A stretch of DNA of 64,000 nucleotides from Thalassoglobus polymorphus (GTDB lineage: Bacteria; Planctomycetota; Planctomycetia; Planctomycetales; Planctomycetaceae). The first letter of the stretch is position 1; the number at the start of each line of letters is the position of its first letter. The notes under the pieces were generated by a model. That model did no database searches. It was given only the letters and a program-made list of their open reading frames with translations, and was not told the DNA's origin. The position numbers and the translations under genes are program-made. This document shows, piece after piece, positions 35,461 to 45,134 of the stretch. The stretch lies in NCBI RefSeq assembly GCF_007744255.1, contig NZ_CP036267.1, forward strand, positions 310,001 to 374,000, written 5' to 3'.

Positions 35461-35925
35461 CTACGAAAGAACAGGTGGTCCGCGAACGAATGCTCGGTAT
35501 TGCGACGGAGCAGAGAAGAAGATCGCGACAGCATCAATCGCAAATTCGACTGATTCGGTGCCAGAGATTTCGATGTCGCACGAAAGAGTGCTGGCACGTT
35601 CTGTGAGAAAGCTACAAATGTGGCAATCCTCAGCCGGGTGCGGATGAGGATGTGGACAGGTCGGTTTCCCGTCAGCAGCTGCAGGATGAGCGTGCCCATG
35701 CGAATGACAGCACCCATGTGAATGGGCTTGCTGATCTGCTTGTGTCTTAGAGTGGTGGTGAGAGTGGCCATGCTCTTGATGAGCTTCGGCATGCTCCGTC
35801 TGGGCGTGTGACTCAAGTGATTCAACAACATGGAGCAGAGGCGAGTGCAACCATTGGGTCGCTAGCAGCATTGCGAATGACGCAATGGCTAGCACTTTTC
35901 CCAATTGTGTGTGGAATCGCCGCAT
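35461..35925 (-). CDS. His-rich secreted or membrane-anchored protein, probable metal binding
   Basis: A 154-residue protein: N-terminal hydrophobic segment KVLAIASFAMLLATQWLHS, then a very His-rich middle (HAEAHQEHGHSHHHS, HSHGCCHSHGHAHP, CPHPHPHPAEDCHICSF), then SVEFAIDAVAIFFSAPSQYRAFVRGPP. The CHICSFL and RGPP end resembles small DUF2946/CzcI-like proteins linked to metal resistance. Zinc, nickel or copper handling is likely but not shown. A GTCATTATGAC palindrome lies 95 bases upstream (36020-36030). No transporter gene is adjacent. Confidence 0.65.
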   Translation of the reverse strand: MRRFHTQLGKVLAIASFAMLLATQWLHSPLLHVVESLESHAQTEHAEAHQEHGHSHHHSKTQADQQAHSHGCCHSHGHAHPAAADGKPTCPHPHPHPAEDCHICSFLTERASTLSCDIEISGTESVEFAIDAVAIFFSAPSQYRAFVRGPPVLS

Positions 35926-36019
35926 GGTGCTTGATTCGTTCTCACATTATCTGAATGTGTGGTCGTCAACAGAGAAGTCGTGTGCTGATCGTTCAGTACA
36001 CAGCCGCTACATAGTATTC

Positions 36020-36030
36020 GTCATTATGAC
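36020..36030. promoter_or_regulatory. Possible operator palindrome upstream of the His-rich gene
   Basis: GTCATTATGAC is a perfect 5-base inverted repeat around one T, between the GT2 stop and the His-rich gene start. Such a site could bind a dimeric repressor, but no regulator gene is nearby and a site this short can occur by chance. Confidence 0.2.
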
Positions 36031-36075
36031 AACGAAGAGTAGGGGGAGATTATGAATTATGCGTTAAGTTCAACT

Positions 36076-36870
36076 TCAGTTGGAAGTTTTTTCAAAAATT
36101 CGAAATCGAGCCAACTTTAATTTTTGCAACCAGAATTGTAGCAAAACCCAGAGCGTGGTGCATCCATATTTTACGCATCGCCGGAAGTTGATGCTTGATG
36201 CTTCGTCGAAATAACGGACTGGGACAGGAATATCTCCCAACTTGAAGCCGAAGTGGACAGCCTGTGCCAGAAATTGACTGTCAAAGGCAAAATCGTTCGT
36301 GTTGTTCCTCCACGGAATCGTCTCCAGTACTTCTCGACGATATGCCCGGAAGCCGCTGTGAAAATCTCCGAGGTTCTGTCCCAAGGCGATATTTTCAGTG
36401 AGCGTTAAACAGCGGTTGGCGACATATTTCCACGCAGGCATTCCTCCGTCGATCGCTTCGCGTCGGGTTCGAATTCTCGATCCCAGAACGACATCACAGA
36501 TCTTCAGCTTCATCACCTCGACTGCAGCTCCAATCATTCGCGCATCGTATTGATAATCGGGATGGATCATCACGATATAATCCGCGCCATTCTCCAAAGC
36601 TCGAGTGTAGCAGGACTTCTGATTCCCGCCGTATCCTAGATTGTGTTCGTGAGCAATGACCGTCAGCCCTAAGCTCTTCGCAAGCTCGACTGTGTTGTCG
36701 CTGCTGCAATCGTCGACGAGGATAATTTCGTCAACGAGACTTTTGGAGATGTCAGCGACTGTCCGTTCCAGTGTCGCTTCTGCATTATAAGCCGGCATGA
36801 CAGCGATCACACGATGCGAACTGGCATCTCGGAGATTCGCAGCTTCAGATTCTGTAATCGCCTCGCTCAC
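36076..36870 (-). CDS. Family 2 glycosyltransferase
   Basis: A 264-residue GT-A fold protein resembling dolichyl-phosphate mannose synthase: [67 protein letters not shown] (metal-binding region), [18 protein letters not shown]. It transfers a sugar from a nucleotide-sugar, probably to a lipid carrier or surface glycan. No C-terminal membrane domain. It stands between the His-rich gene and map on the same strand. Confidence 0.9.
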   Translation of the reverse strand: MSEAITESEAANLRDASSHRVIAVMPAYNAEATLERTVADISKSLVDEIILVDDCSSDNTVELAKSLGLTVIAHEHNLGYGGNQKSCYTRALENGADYIVMIHPDYQYDARMIGAAVEVMKLKICDVVLGSRIRTRREAIDGGMPAWKYVANRCLTLTENIALGQNLGDFHSGFRAYRREVLETIPWRNNTNDFAFDSQFLAQAVHFGFKLGDIPVPVRYFDEASSINFRRCVKYGCTTLWVLLQFWLQKLKLARFRIFEKTSN

Positions 36871-36949
36871 AGTATTCCTCGAGAATGCATTGGCTGCTCT
36901 GGCTTAAAACCAGATTCGTGGTGAATATACGAGTCGTATGCTCGCCAGC

Positions 36950-37768
36950 TTAAAATTTGTGCCCTTCTCGCGGGCCGTTTTTCGTGGTCGTCAGGACTTC
37001 TGGGCCCTCTTCTGTCATCAGAATGTGGTGCTCAAACTGTGCGGAGAGTGAGCCGTCTTCGGTAAGAACAGTCCAACCATCATCGAGTGGGGGTTGGGTG
37101 GCTGCGGCTCCCAAATTTAACATCGGTTCAATTGTAAACGATGTTCCTGGAACCAGAATTTCACTTCGACTTCTACGAAATGGAACGTGTGGGATGCCCG
37201 GCTCTTGGTGAAATTTCCGACCGATCCCATGTCCCTGATAATTCTCGACGACTCCAAAACCTTGCTCTCTCGCGAATTTCGTGATGGCCGCCCCAATTTC
37301 GATGACCGAGCAAAATGGATGTGTCGCATGAATTCCGATCCAAAGTGCATCAAACGTTCCCTGAACGAGTCGCCGCGCCTCGTCAGACACTTCACCAATC
37401 AGGAATGTTTCCGATTGGTCGCCGAACCAGCCATCAACAATCGTTGTGCAGTCAACGTTGACGATGTCACCATCTTGAAGCTCAACGTCATTCGGAATTC
37501 CGTGACAGACAACGTCATTCAAACTCGTGCAGATTGACTTGGGGTAACCGCTGTAGCCCAGGCATGCCGGGATATGACCGTGATCGCGAGTATATTGCTC
37601 AGCGAGTGCATCCAGGTGATTCGTGCTGACGCCAGCTTTGACGTGCGGTCTCAAAAAATCGAGCAATTCCGCGTTGAATCTTCCGGCTGCGCGCAGCCCT
37701 TCACGTTCCTCATCAGTATTGTATTGAGGGAATCTGGGGCGTTTTCGTATTGGTAACATTCGTCTCAT
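36950..37768 (-). CDS. map: Methionine aminopeptidase (type I)
   Basis: Removes the initiator Met from new proteins. The 272-residue protein has the five metal ligands: Asp in [12 protein letters not shown] (two), His in [14 protein letters not shown], Glu in FTIEPM, Glu in [34 protein letters not shown] matches the type I fold. ATG 37768 is chosen over 37813 because the extra residues do not match the family and GAAAGAGAG precedes it. The N-terminal 25 residues are basic. It is divergent from the rlmB-like gene. Confidence 0.95.
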   Translation of the reverse strand: MRRMLPIRKRPRFPQYNTDEEREGLRAAGRFNAELLDFLRPHVKAGVSTNHLDALAEQYTRDHGHIPACLGYSGYPKSICTSLNDVVCHGIPNDVELQDGDIVNVDCTTIVDGWFGDQSETFLIGEVSDEARRLVQGTFDALWIGIHATHPFCSVIEIGAAITKFAREQGFGVVENYQGHGIGRKFHQEPGIPHVPFRRSRSEILVPGTSFTIEPMLNLGAAATQPPLDDGWTVLTEDGSLSAQFEHHILMTEEGPEVLTTTKNGPREGHKF

Positions 37769-37877
37769 GGGCTCTCTTTCAGGAAGACTCCATTGTGGTG
37801 GGCGTTCCATCATCCTTCAAGCCAGTCTAGACAGGTCTTCGAAACTGTCTCAATCGGGAATCAAAGCCACTTCTGAA

Positions 37878-38666
37878 ATGGTCGGAAAAAAACGAAAAAA
37901 AAGACGTTCAAAATCAACGCTCGGCAATCATCAGCGAGGTTGGCTGTGGGGAAGGCATGCCGTGCTGGAAACATTACGTGCAGGACGTTGGCGACCTTAC
38001 GAATTACTGGTCTGTGATGATCTGCTCGAAGCTGCGGTGTTGAAGGAAATTCAGCAATGCTGCGACGGTGATCAAATTCCATTGGGTTTCACCGATGCGA
38101 ACGGCTTGGAGGATCTGGTCCGTGCGCGAGACCATCAAGGAGTCGCAGCCCGGATGCCCGAGTTTCCACTCAAAGATTTTGAAGAACTCGTAAGTGAACT
38201 CTCAGAGAAACCATTCCTGCTGATTCTCGACCGAATTCAAGATCCCTACAACTTCGGTTCAATCCTGCGCTCAGCTGACCTGTTCGGAGTGGACGGCATT
38301 ATCATCGGAGATCGTGAACAGGCAGGGATCTCTTCTCATGTCGTACGCAGTTCCTCCGGAGCGGTCAATTATTTGAACATCGCACAGGTCGAATCTCTTC
38401 CTGCAGCCGCGCAGCAACTCCAAAGTGCGGGTGTTCAACTGATCTCCGCGTCGGAGAAAGCCGAAACGTCTCCAGCTGAACTCGATCTGACACAAGGATC
38501 AGCGATCATCATTGGGAACGAAGGGGCAGGGGTTGCTTCGGAACTGATCGAGCAATGCACCACTCTCTGTGCCATCCCTCAAACCGGCCATGTCGATTCC
38601 CTCAACGCCGCCGTCGCAGCGGGGATCTTGTGTTATGAAGTTCAACGACAACGCCGCAGATCATGA
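37878..38666 (+). CDS. TrmH/SpoU-family 23S rRNA methyltransferase (RlmB-like)
   Basis: A 262-residue SPOUT methyltransferase. An N-terminal part including WLWGRHAVLETLRAGRWRPYELLV resembles the RlmB substrate domain; then motif 1 NFGSILRSADLFGVDGI, motif 2 IIIGNEGAGVASELIEQC and motif 3 GHVDSLNAAVAAGILCYEVQRQR of the trefoil-knot SAM site. RlmB methylates the ribose of G2251 of 23S rRNA; TrmH would be the alternative. ATG 37878 precedes a basic stretch KKRKKRRSKS; a longer frame from 37767 overlaps the map start and is unlikely. Confidence 0.88.
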   Translation: MVGKKRKKRRSKSTLGNHQRGWLWGRHAVLETLRAGRWRPYELLVCDDLLEAAVLKEIQQCCDGDQIPLGFTDANGLEDLVRARDHQGVAARMPEFPLKDFEELVSELSEKPFLLILDRIQDPYNFGSILRSADLFGVDGIIIGDREQAGISSHVVRSSSGAVNYLNIAQVESLPAAAQQLQSAGVQLISASEKAETSPAELDLTQGSAIIIGNEGAGVASELIEQCTTLCAIPQTGHVDSLNAAVAAGILCYEVQRQRRRS

Positions 38667-38918
38667 GTATGGCCTCGAAAGCTACAGCAGGGCACTATCA
38701 AGGTGAGTGAAGTGTCGTTTTCTCGCAGACCAGTGATTTTGCGGGAAACATTGTGCCAGGTTTCAATTCTTCGGACAAAGAATTCAGAGGCTTTGTTGCT
38801 CAGCTGGCGTCGATTAAACTGATCTGTTGTCGAAGTCTGGAGCAAGCGGCAAAGCTTGTTGATCCTGCTTGTCGGGCTGAGTCACAACACTTTTTTCTCT
38901 GATTTGAATTATTGATCT

Positions 38919-39368
38919 ATGCGTGCTGTCGTACAACGTGTTTCTTCTGCGAGTGTTACTGTCGACAATGAAATCGTCGGGAAGATTGACCGGGGATATC
39001 TCGTTTTACTGGGAATCACTACGGACGATACGCATGACGATGTCAATTACCTCGCCAACAAAATCATTGGCTTGCGAGTCTTCGAAGATGACGAGGGCAA
39101 AATGAATCTCGCTCTAGGAGATGTCGGCGGAAGCGTTCTCGCAGTCAGTCAGTTCACACTTTACGGTGATTGCCGAAAAGGTCGCCGCCCCAGTTTTATC
39201 GAGGCGGCCCGGCCTGAGCAGGCGAAACCATTGTACGAAAGTTTTGTCGCTGAGTTGCGAGCACAAGGGATCAGGACAGAGACCGGCAAGTTTCAGGAAC
39301 ACATGGATGTCGCGTTGGTCAACGACGGTCCAGTGACATTGTTTCTGGAGAGTCCGAAGCGGTCTTAA
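38919..39368 (+). CDS. dtd: D-aminoacyl-tRNA deacylase
   Basis: Removes D-amino acids (and Gly) from mischarged tRNA. The 149-residue protein has [34 protein letters not shown] and the NDGPVTL substrate motif, a complete Dtd. ATG 38919. The 252-base gap to the rlmB-like gene suggests its own promoter. A GC-rich hairpin repeat begins right after the stop (39369). Confidence 0.96.
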   Translation: MRAVVQRVSSASVTVDNEIVGKIDRGYLVLLGITTDDTHDDVNYLANKIIGLRVFEDDEGKMNLALGDVGGSVLAVSQFTLYGDCRKGRRPSFIEAARPEQAKPLYESFVAELRAQGIRTETGKFQEHMDVALVNDGPVTLFLESPKRS

Positions 39369-39417
39369 GCGTCGATATCGCCCCCCCGGTGAGTCATCTG
39401 GGGAGATCAACGACCAC
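39369..39417 (+). repeat. GC-rich hairpin repeat, copy 2
   Basis: GCGTCGATATCG, CCCCCCCGGTGAGTCA, TCTGGGGAGATCAACGACCAC: same architecture as 33987. It begins directly at the dtd stop, so it probably acts as the 3' end of dtd. Confidence 0.85.
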
Positions 39418-39461
39418 CCCAGATGCAACGAGGTCACTACAGGCCAACCGTGAACATGCTT

Positions 39462-39566
39462 TAGAGCAGTTTGCTCTGCCGTGTGCCCGTGAAGAACGCA
39501 TTTCTCTAGGGAAAATACTGTTCGCCACGAGGAAGGTCCTGCAAACCAATTCGAAAGATACGCTAG
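39462..39566 (+). repeat. ~104-bp intergenic element, copy 4
   Basis: TAGAGCAGTTTGCTCTGCCG ... GTGCCCGTGAAGAACGCATT ... CTGTTCGCCACGAGGAAGG ... CCAATTCGAAAGATACGCTAG. One of the clearest copies (105 bases). Confidence 0.95.
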
Positions 39567-39581
39567 TGAACATGCTTTTTT

Positions 39582-39658
39582 GAACCAGTCCGAAAACCTT
39601 TGGAATAGCCGCTTGTCCCAACGTTCGAGAGAGCAATATCAGGTTTCAGGACTAGTTC
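39582..39658 (+). repeat. 77-bp dispersed repeat, copy 2
   Basis: Matches 13617-13693 over the full length (GAACCAGTCC ... AGAGAGCAATATCAGGTTTCAG). Here it lies just before the carbonic anhydrase stop codon. Confidence 0.75.
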
Positions 39659-39659
39659 T

Positions 39660-40325
39660 TTAAATGACTGGGAGAGATCGATTCAATTCGTCTTCACTCA
39701 AAGCGACATCTCCGATTGGAACAAATTCGTTTTTATCGGGGTCAAAGGAAAAGACGTCGCCGGTTTCAAATTTATAGACCCAGCCGTGAAGCTTGAGGTC
39801 GCCACGACTGATCGCTGCCGCAACCGAGGGGTGCGTTTTCAGGCTTTTGAGTTGGACTAGCACGTTCTCACTGACCGTGAGGGTCAACCGCTTCTCAGGG
39901 TCGGTCAAGTGGCCGTAGTTCTCTTCAACAATTCGTCGAGTCGATTCAGCATGTTTAAGATACTCTTTAACGGCCGGCATCGATTCAACACAAGATGGGT
40001 TGAGGAGTCCCGTCATCGCTCCGCAGTGAGTATGACCACAAATGATAATGTCGCGAATATTGAGAGCCGTCACGGCGTATTCAATTGTGGCAGCCTCTCC
40101 GGCAAACACGGAACCATAAGGTGGGACAATATTCCCAGCTGTCCTTTGAATAAAGAGTTGTCCGGGTTTCGTTTGCGTCAGTAGACTGGGATCTATGCGC
40201 GAGTCTGAGCAGGTAATGAATAAGGCAAGCGGCGCCTGCCCCTCAGCCAAGGTTTCGAAAAGCTTCTGCCCCTTGCTAAACGCTTCTCTCTGAAATTTGT
40301 GAATCCCATCAACAAGTACTTGCAT
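39660..40325 (-). CDS. Beta-carbonic anhydrase
   Basis: Interconverts CO2 and bicarbonate. The 221-residue protein has the zinc residues: Cys and Asp-Arg dyad in TCSDSRIDP, His and Cys in [26 protein letters not shown] and [14 protein letters not shown] are typical. ATG 40325 ([16 protein letters not shown]) matches the usual family start; TTG 40385 and ATG 40364 would add residues without a ribosome site. It is divergent from the dabA operon, whose products supply bicarbonate. The segment coding HKF carries part of a sequence found again in the shared promoter. Confidence 0.95.
   Translation of the reverse strand: MQVLVDGIHKFQREAFSKGQKLFETLAEGQAPLALFITCSDSRIDPSLLTQTKPGQLFIQRTAGNIVPPYGSVFAGEAATIEYAVTALNIRDIIICGHTHCGAMTGLLNPSCVESMPAVKEYLKHAESTRRIVEENYGHLTDPEKRLTLTVSENVLVQLKSLKTHPSVAAAISRGDLKLHGWVYKFETGDVFSFDPDKNEFVPIGDVALSEDELNRSLPVI
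40289..40304. repeat. 16-nt exact copy of the promoter motif inside the carbonic anhydrase gene
   Basis: TCTGAAATTTGTGAAT occurs here and exactly again at 40459-40474, 170 bases away in the divergent promoter region. The shared TTGTGAAT is one half of the near-palindrome there. Confidence 0.7.
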
Positions 40326-40466
40326 CTTATGAGTCCCGTCTATTCTCTCGGCTGGAATATGCATTTCATTGCAGATAGTCTGCAAACAATTGCAGTCCCA
40401 CCGAGATCAGATTGTAGCTTTCTCGATTCTCGGCAACTGCGCAAGTACAAAAAAACGTTCTGAAAT

Positions 40467-40493
40467 TTGTGAATTCCCCCGGAATTCTCACAA
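40467..40493. promoter_or_regulatory. Near-palindromic operator candidate between the carbonic anhydrase and dab operon
   Basis: TTGTGAATTCC (40467) and GGAATTCTCACAA (40481) are inverted copies around CCC, differing only by a two-base insertion in the right arm. It sits in the 331-base divergent region and so could control both sides. The left half recurs at 40289 within the carbonic anhydrase gene. A dimeric repressor or an activator responding to carbon or pH would fit, but is not identified. Confidence 0.5.
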
Positions 40494-40656
40494 AGTTACT
40501 TAGATCATTCGAATTAAATCTCCATTCGGATTGAGATACGAGCGATGTGGCGCACCAGTTGCTGCTCTCATTTACTACGTAAGCCTTCCGAATTGGACAT
40601 AGTCTCTCTTGAGCCTCGGATGGACCCGAAATTCAAGACGCCTAGGAGGGCACAAC

Positions 40657-43600
40657 GTGCCGGCTGCAAATATCGTAGAAGTATCAGGCTTCCATCCTGA
40701 CCAGGCTACCGATCCGTCTCGGATTCGGCAGCAGGTTGAACATGGTGCACATTTACTGCCGACCCAGGGACCTATTGAGGTCTTCGTCCATCACAACACA
40801 CTTCATGCACTTGAAAGTCTTCCATTTCATGAAGCTGTGAAGGCTGGGTACGCCCGATTCGGGGCCGAACCATATCTCCCGGAGCAGGAATATCGCCGCC
40901 TATTGCAAGAGGGGAGGATTCAGGATGATGACCTCGAAGCGGTCGTCATTGAGGATCTGTCGGGACAAAATCGCGAATGGATTGATGGGCTCGGAACGCG
41001 CGAGCAAATTCGCCTGGCGATGCTCCGGCATCCTCTCCTTGTCGGACCCGACGCAGAGTTACGATGGATCGTCGCAGAGACTGATGCTCTTGACCGGTTT
41101 CGCCCGGAAGTCTCACAGGAGTCTCGCTTACGAATTCTCGCAGGAACGCGAACCTGGATTCAGGATTCACTTGCGAACGATTTGAACCTCCCTGATGAAC
41201 TGACTGAGTTGTTCTCGAAGTTTGGTCGCAACGCTTCGAAATGGAATGATGCAGCATGGGAATCGTTGACTCTTCACCTTCTCTGGTGGGCCTGCCGAAA
41301 TGGAGTCCAGTCTTGCCCTGTCGCTTCAAGCCCGGCCAATTCCCTTCGCCCTCGCGACCTACTGCTGCATGCAACAGGTCTCGACACCGACAGGTACGTC
41401 GACGATGTTCTGATTCGTTTCAGCACCGCGTATGTCGATCAGGGCTACTCCGATTGGATTCTCCCCAATCGCAACGAGGGATTCTTTGAGTCGTTCGTGA
41501 CGCTCTATTCTGACAAGTCACCTGGGTTAAGCCGGTGGATGCGAGGACTGTCGGAAGAACTCACAAATCTGAACCGAAATGGGACCACCCCCGAGGAATC
41601 AATCGAAGCGAGTCTTCGTGAGTTGGAAATCGCAGAAGCTGATCAGCAGGAGTTCATCACACAATCCTTGATGAGTCTGCGGGGCTGGGCGGGTATGATT
41701 TGGCAGCTTGAATCGGGTGTTGACTGGGTTGTGCATTCCATTCCCAAAGGTTCGCTTGTCGGGATGCTGGCTGCTCAGTTGATTTTGGAGAAGCATGCAA
41801 TTCGACACATCGGAGAAGAGGATTTTGGTGAAGCAAACTCGATTTCCACAATTCTGCAATTAGCACAAGAATCTCTCGCTCGACGAATTCCACTCAATGT
41901 TGAACGGCGTGCCTTTCTGCTGTTTCAGACTGCCCAAATGTTAGGTTGGCAGCCTCAGCAGTTGATGTCGTTATCAAAAGCAGATTGGCAGCGACTCGCC
42001 GAAGAGATCGACAGCTTCTCCGGGATCGAACGACGCCGAATTTACCACGAAGCATACGAACTGAAATATCGGCACGCTGCTCTGGACGCTTTCGCGGAGC
42101 ATGCATCGCGCCGCAAGAATATTGCCGCCCCTTGGGGCTCTCAAAGGCCCAGGTTCCAGATTGCCACCTGCCTTGACGACAGGGAAGAATCGTTTCGTCG
42201 ACACCTCGAAGAAGTCGAACCGATGTGCGAAACCTTCGGGGTGGCCGGCTTCTTTGCGATTGCCATCTATTATCGTGGTGCAGCCGATGGATTCTACAAA
42301 CCGTTATGTCCCGCGGTCATCACGCCGGATCATTATGTTCAAGAAGATGTTGGGTATTCATTCGAGGGAATCCATCGGGAGAGGGCCGAGTTGCGTCGCA
42401 AAATCGGCTTGGTCAGGCGTGCATTTCATACACGCAGCCGAACTTTTCTCGGGGGGATCGCTGCTGGCATCGTTGGTTCACTCGCCACAGTCCCTTTAGT
42501 GGCCCGCGTACTGTTTCCTCATCTGACGTCTCGAATTCGTCGTCGTTTCGGGTCGCTGCTGCAACCTCCTCCGGTTACGAGGTTGCAACTGGAAAGGTAC
42601 GCAGACGACCCCGGCCCGGAAAACGGGCACATCGGTTTTACCATTGATGAAATGGCAAATGTTGTTGTGCGACTTCTCCAGGATATGGGAGTGACCACCC
42701 CGAATGCGTTCTCGCGAATGTTCATTATTTGTGGTCATGGATCTTCGAGCCTGAACAACCCTCATGAATCGGCTTACTGTTGCGGGGCATGTGCCGGAAA
42801 ACGAGGTGGTCCCAACGCCCGCGCATTTGCTGAGATGGCGAATGACTGGCGGGTTCGAGCGAAAGTTGCAGAGCAGGGAATTCAAATCCCGGACGACACA
42901 TTTTTTGTCGGAGCCTACCACAATACTTGCGATGACTCTGTCGTCTTTTATGACCTCGACCGCTTACCCGGTTCGCATCGCGATGATTTCGAATCGGCAC
43001 GTGAATCGATCGAGACTGCCCGGCGGAGAAATGCTCATGAACGTTGTCGTCGCTTCGATTCCGCACCGCTTTCACTGACACCGGACGAAGCTCTACGCCA
43101 CGTGGAAGCCCGTGCACAGGACATCTCTCAGGTCCGCCCAGAATACAACCACGCAACCAATACGCTTTGCGTTGTCGGTCGCCGTGACTGGACTCGCGGG
43201 TTGTACATGGATCGCCGAGCATTTGTGACAACCTACGATCCGACTCAGGATGACGCAGAACATTCAATCCTGCTTCGGATTCTCGCCGCTGCCATTCCAG
43301 TCTGTGCCGGCATCAACCTCGAATACTACTTCTCGCGAGTTGACACAACGGCTTACGGATCTGGATCGAAACTGCCGCACAACATTGCTTCACTTCTTGG
43401 GGTTATGGAAGGGACATCGAGCGACTTGCGGACAGGACTGTATCAGCAGATGGTCGAAATTCATGATCCTCTCCGAATCCTGTTTGTGATCGAAACGACT
43501 CCCGAGGCAATGTTGTCAATTATCGAACGTAATGAAACGATCGGTCGTTTGTGCCGAGGTAGCTGGGTTCACCTGGCGACTATAGATCCTGAAACGAGTG

Positions 43601-43749
43601 ATATTCAGATCTATCGCGATGGAGAGTTTGAAACATACGAAACCAATGGAAACGAATTGTCTGAAGCCGACTCCTCCCTGGCATGCTATCACGGTTCACG
43701 TGAGCATCTTCCGTTCTCCTCGATTCGAGAAACGGAGTCTGTTCAATGA
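40657..43749 (+). CDS. dabA: Inorganic-carbon transporter subunit DabA (DUF2309)
   Basis: A large cytoplasmic carbonic-anhydrase-like subunit that pairs with a membrane subunit (DabB) to accumulate bicarbonate using the proton gradient. The 1030-residue protein has the predicted zinc site: Cys505 and Asp507 ([13 protein letters not shown]), His694 ([21 protein letters not shown]) and Cys709. [15 protein letters not shown] near residue 50 is typical. GTG 40657 is chosen because AGGAGG lies eight bases upstream, over TTG 40609. It overlaps dabB by four bases (ATGA). It is large compared with many DabA proteins (about 830). No broken motif seen. Confidence 0.95.
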   Translation: MPAANIVEVSGFHPDQATDPSRIRQQVEHGAHLLPTQGPIEVFVHHNTLHALESLPFHEAVKAGYARFGAEPYLPEQEYRRLLQEGRIQDDDLEAVVIEDLSGQNREWIDGLGTREQIRLAMLRHPLLVGPDAELRWIVAETDALDRFRPEVSQESRLRILAGTRTWIQDSLANDLNLPDELTELFSKFGRNASKWNDAAWESLTLHLLWWACRNGVQSCPVASSPANSLRPRDLLLHATGLDTDRYVDDVLIRFSTAYVDQGYSDWILPNRNEGFFESFVTLYSDKSPGLSRWMRGLSEELTNLNRNGTTPEESIEASLRELEIAEADQQEFITQSLMSLRGWAGMIWQLESGVDWVVHSIPKGSLVGMLAAQLILEKHAIRHIGEEDFGEANSISTILQLAQESLARRIPLNVERRAFLLFQTAQMLGWQPQQLMSLSKADWQRLAEEIDSFSGIERRRIYHEAYELKYRHAALDAFAEHASRRKNIAAPWGSQRPRFQIATCLDDREESFRRHLEEVEPMCETFGVAGFFAIAIYYRGAADGFYKPLCPAVITPDHYVQEDVGYSFEGIHRERAELRRKIGLVRRAFHTRSRTFLGGIAAGIVGSLATVPLVARVLFPHLTSRIRRRFGSLLQPPPVTRLQLERYADDPGPENGHIGFTIDEMANVVVRLLQDMGVTTPNAFSRMFIICGHGSSSLNNPHESAYCCGACAGKRGGPNARAFAEMANDWRVRAKVAEQGIQIPDDTFFVGAYHNTCDDSVVFYDLDRLPGSHRDDFESARESIETARRRNAHERCRRFDSAPLSLTPDEALRHVEARAQDISQVRPEYNHATNTLCVVGRRDWTRGLYMDRRAFVTTYDPTQDDAEHSILLRILAAAIPVCAGINLEYYFSRVDTTAYGSGSKLPHNIASLLGVMEGTSSDLRTGLYQQMVEIHDPLRILFVIETTPEAMLSIIERNETIGRLCRGSWVHLATIDPETSDIQIYRDGEFETYETNGNELSEADSSLACYHGSREHLPFSSIRETESVQ

Positions 43750-45134
43750 CTGTAGCATCGACATTGCAATTTTTAGGTCTGGTGGTCGTGGCAAGCCCTG
43801 CACTCTTATTGGCATCATTAGGGCTTCCGATGTTGCTGGGATGGAATCTGAGCGAACGAACCCAGGCCCGTTTGACGAAAACGAGTGTCTCGGTTGGGCT
43901 TGTCGCAGCGGTCTCGATCCTCTGCTTGATGGTGGTCTCCGGTTCGCGACATGTGCCGATTGAACTCGGCAACTGGGCTTCGATTGAACCGGAACATTTC
44001 CACTTCCATTTGAAGTTCGTCTTTGATCGCCTGTCCGTTCCGTTTGCCATCCTTTCATTTGTGCTGTGTGGAACAGTCGGAGCTTTCTCGACCATCTATT
44101 TACATCGCGAAAAAGGTTACCGCCGTTTCTTTTTGCTCTACGCATTATTTTTAGCCGGGATGATTGTTTCAGCACTGGCAGGAACGATTGAGACCCTGTT
44201 CTTTGGCTGGGAACTCGTTGGACTTTCATCAGCATTGCTCGTGGCATATTTCCACGAACGGCCTGGTCCAGTCAGAAATGGGCTTCGCGTTTGGACAACA
44301 TATCGCTTTGCCGACGCGGCATTTCTAATTGCTGCCCTGGCAATGCACCACTTCACCGGAGCAGGTGATTTCGATCGGTTAATGGGTTCCGGTCCCTGGC
44401 CCGATGGGGTTGCCGCGATTGGTTCCTGGCAAGCCTTGGCGGTCGGTTCTCTGCTACTTCTCGCCGCAGCTGGGAAATCGGGAATGGTCCCATTTTCAGG
44501 TTGGCTTCCGCGAGCTATGGAGGGGCCAACGCCATCGAGTGCGGTGTTCTATGGAGCCTTGTCGGTCCACTTAGGAACTTATCTTTTATTGCGGGTCAGC
44601 CCGCTGTTAGAAGTCTCCCTGCCGTTACGGATCGCAGTGATCGCTCTGGGACTAGTTTCAGCGATCTTCGGGGCGCTGGCATCTCGTGTTCAAGGTGATG
44701 TCAAAAACGCTCTGGCGTTCGCATCACTCACACAAGTTGGAATCATTACCGTAGAGATCGGTCTCGGCCTGAGATACATAGCTTTGATTCACATGATCGG
44801 ACATGCCTGCTTGCGAACACTGCAACTGCTGCGAGCTCCATCGGTTTTACGCGATCACCAGACGTACGAGGACGCAGTGGGTCGCAGATTGACCGGTGAT
44901 ACGGTGAACCCACCGCGAACTGCGACGAAGTTTCAGGTCAGCCTGTACCGCTTCGCTCTGGAACGTGGATACCTCGATGCGATGTTAGATGACTGGATTG
45001 TTCGACCATTTGTGAAGACCTTTCGCTTCTTCGATTCACTGGAACGACGCTGGACCAATTATCTTTCTGGAGGAGAGTCACGTGAATCGGACCGGCTGGC
45101 GCCGTATGGTGATTCGCTGGAGGACGTCGTCTAA
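43746..45134 (+). CDS. dabB: DabB, NuoL-like proton-conducting membrane subunit
   Basis: A 462-residue polytopic protein of the NADH-quinone oxidoreductase L/antiporter family, the membrane partner of DabA. It keeps the ion-path residues: Glu in [14 protein letters not shown] and Lys in [30 protein letters not shown]. Twelve or more helices are visible. The C-terminal tail ([14 protein letters not shown]) is charged. The ATG lies within the dabA end and its TAA shares one base with the next start (TAATG). Shorter than NuoL (about 610), as usual for DabB. Confidence 0.92.
   Translation: MTVASTLQFLGLVVVASPALLLASLGLPMLLGWNLSERTQARLTKTSVSVGLVAAVSILCLMVVSGSRHVPIELGNWASIEPEHFHFHLKFVFDRLSVPFAILSFVLCGTVGAFSTIYLHREKGYRRFFLLYALFLAGMIVSALAGTIETLFFGWELVGLSSALLVAYFHERPGPVRNGLRVWTTYRFADAAFLIAALAMHHFTGAGDFDRLMGSGPWPDGVAAIGSWQALAVGSLLLLAAAGKSGMVPFSGWLPRAMEGPTPSSAVFYGALSVHLGTYLLLRVSPLLEVSLPLRIAVIALGLVSAIFGALASRVQGDVKNALAFASLTQVGIITVEIGLGLRYIALIHMIGHACLRTLQLLRAPSVLRDHQTYEDAVGRRLTGDTVNPPRTATKFQVSLYRFALERGYLDAMLDDWIVRPFVKTFRFFDSLERRWTNYLSGGESRESDRLAPYGDSLEDVV

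Noticed and set aside
40609-40656. Longer dabA start at TTG 40609
   Set aside because: GTG 40657 has AGGAGG at the right distance; the longer N-terminus has no support.
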